Assembly (NCBI GenBank): GCA_944388825.1
Contig: CALXKG010000130.1
Coordinates: forward strand, 1-5,915
Reading direction: 5' to 3'
Origin: an uncultured Clostridia bacterium
Lineage (GTDB): Bacteria > Bacillota > Clostridia > Oscillospirales > Ruminococcaceae
Length of the DNA stretch: 5,915 nt
The position numbers and the translations under genes are program-made. The notes beneath the pieces were generated by a model. That model had not been told where the DNA came from. It did no database searches and worked only from the letters and a program-made list of their open reading frames with translations. Shown here one piece after another: positions 5,749 through 5,915 of the stretch. The first letter of the stretch is position 1; every line of letters begins with the position of its first letter.

Positions 5749-5915
5749 GATGTCAGCGAGGCAGCGGCGCGAACCGGAAGGTAGCGCGGAATGAGGAACT
5801 TGAAAATTAAACAATATCGAATGTGCGAAACGAACGAACCCGGATTCTTTGAGGAATCCAATAAAGTAATTTCGTAAGAACATTTAGCGATGGAAACATC
5901 GCCAGAGTTGTTCTG
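5749..5915 (+). other. Probable rRNA operon leader (16S 5' flank), cut by the window end
   Basis: This untranslated stretch contains GAACTTGAAAATTAAACAA (5796-5814), matching the boxA-like CTTGAAAAYTNAAC sequence common in Firmicute rRNA leaders. Several hairpins follow or precede it: GCGC 5767-5770/5784-5787 capped by ACC-GGAA-GGT; GGATTC 5842-5847/GAATCC 5854-5859; and GCGATG-GAAA-CATCGC (5887-5902) enclosed by AGAACA (5877-5882)/TGTTCT (5909-5914). GNRA-capped stems near the 3' end fit the processing region ahead of 16S rRNA. The 16S gene itself (AGTTTGATCCTGGCTCAG) is not reached, so the assignment rests on leader style and promoter type. A tRNA cluster leader is the main alternative. Confidence 0.65.

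Noticed and set aside
5520..5883. Short open frames over the promoter region (5520-5717 plus; 5545-5883 minus)
   Set aside because: They overlap both promoters and the structured leader, lack ribosome sites and resemble no protein family.

Overview
The window comes from a high-GC Gram-positive bacterium, most likely a clostridial (Oscillospirales-type) Firmicute. The grounds are GC-rich coding sequence with strong GGAGG ribosome sites, bacillary-type promoters and intrinsic terminators, an FtsX-type ABC transporter with no periplasmic adaptor gene, and a histidine kinase with the H-box form SHQTRTP. The taxon is an inference from style; no 16S or other marker gene lies inside the window.

Layout. 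Positions 1-31 hold the terminator of an upstream operon that is not in the window. Positions 32-315 have no credible gene but are unusually rich in nucleic-acid structure: a three-way-junction-like element (52-158), a second intrinsic terminator (167-206), a 15-bp tandem repeat (209-238) and a GC-rich inverted repeat (254-294). A near-consensus promoter (316-344) then drives a four-gene plus-strand locus: an OmpR-type response regulator (396-1061, TTG start), an overlapping sensor kinase (1058-1972), an operator/promoter region (1975-2033), an ABC ATPase (2079-2747) and an 883-residue permease with two FtsX modules (2761-5412). A GC-rich hairpin terminator closes the locus (5428-5462). The last 450 bases carry two tandem strong promoters and a structured leader resembling the 5' flank of a 16S rRNA gene, which probably begins just beyond the window.

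How the genes fit together. The kinase has one membrane helix and almost no extracellular part. The transporter has two large extracellular domains and its own promoter, which has a perfect extended -10, no recognisable -35 and nested inverted and direct repeats. The simplest model is that the two-component pair controls the transporter from this operator and that the signal may be sensed through the transporter, as known for Bce-type antimicrobial-peptide modules. The permease architecture is not Bce-type (eight predicted helices and two extracellular domains, rather than ten helices and one). The substrate cannot be read from the sequence; peptide or lipid-targeting antibiotics, or envelope lipids or lipoproteins, are family-level guesses.

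Nothing here proves an undescribed system. The best candidates for a second look are the structured element at 52-158, the operator at 1975-2033, the sensor-less kinase with Gln next to its phospho-His, and the duplicated promoter/leader modules at the right end.
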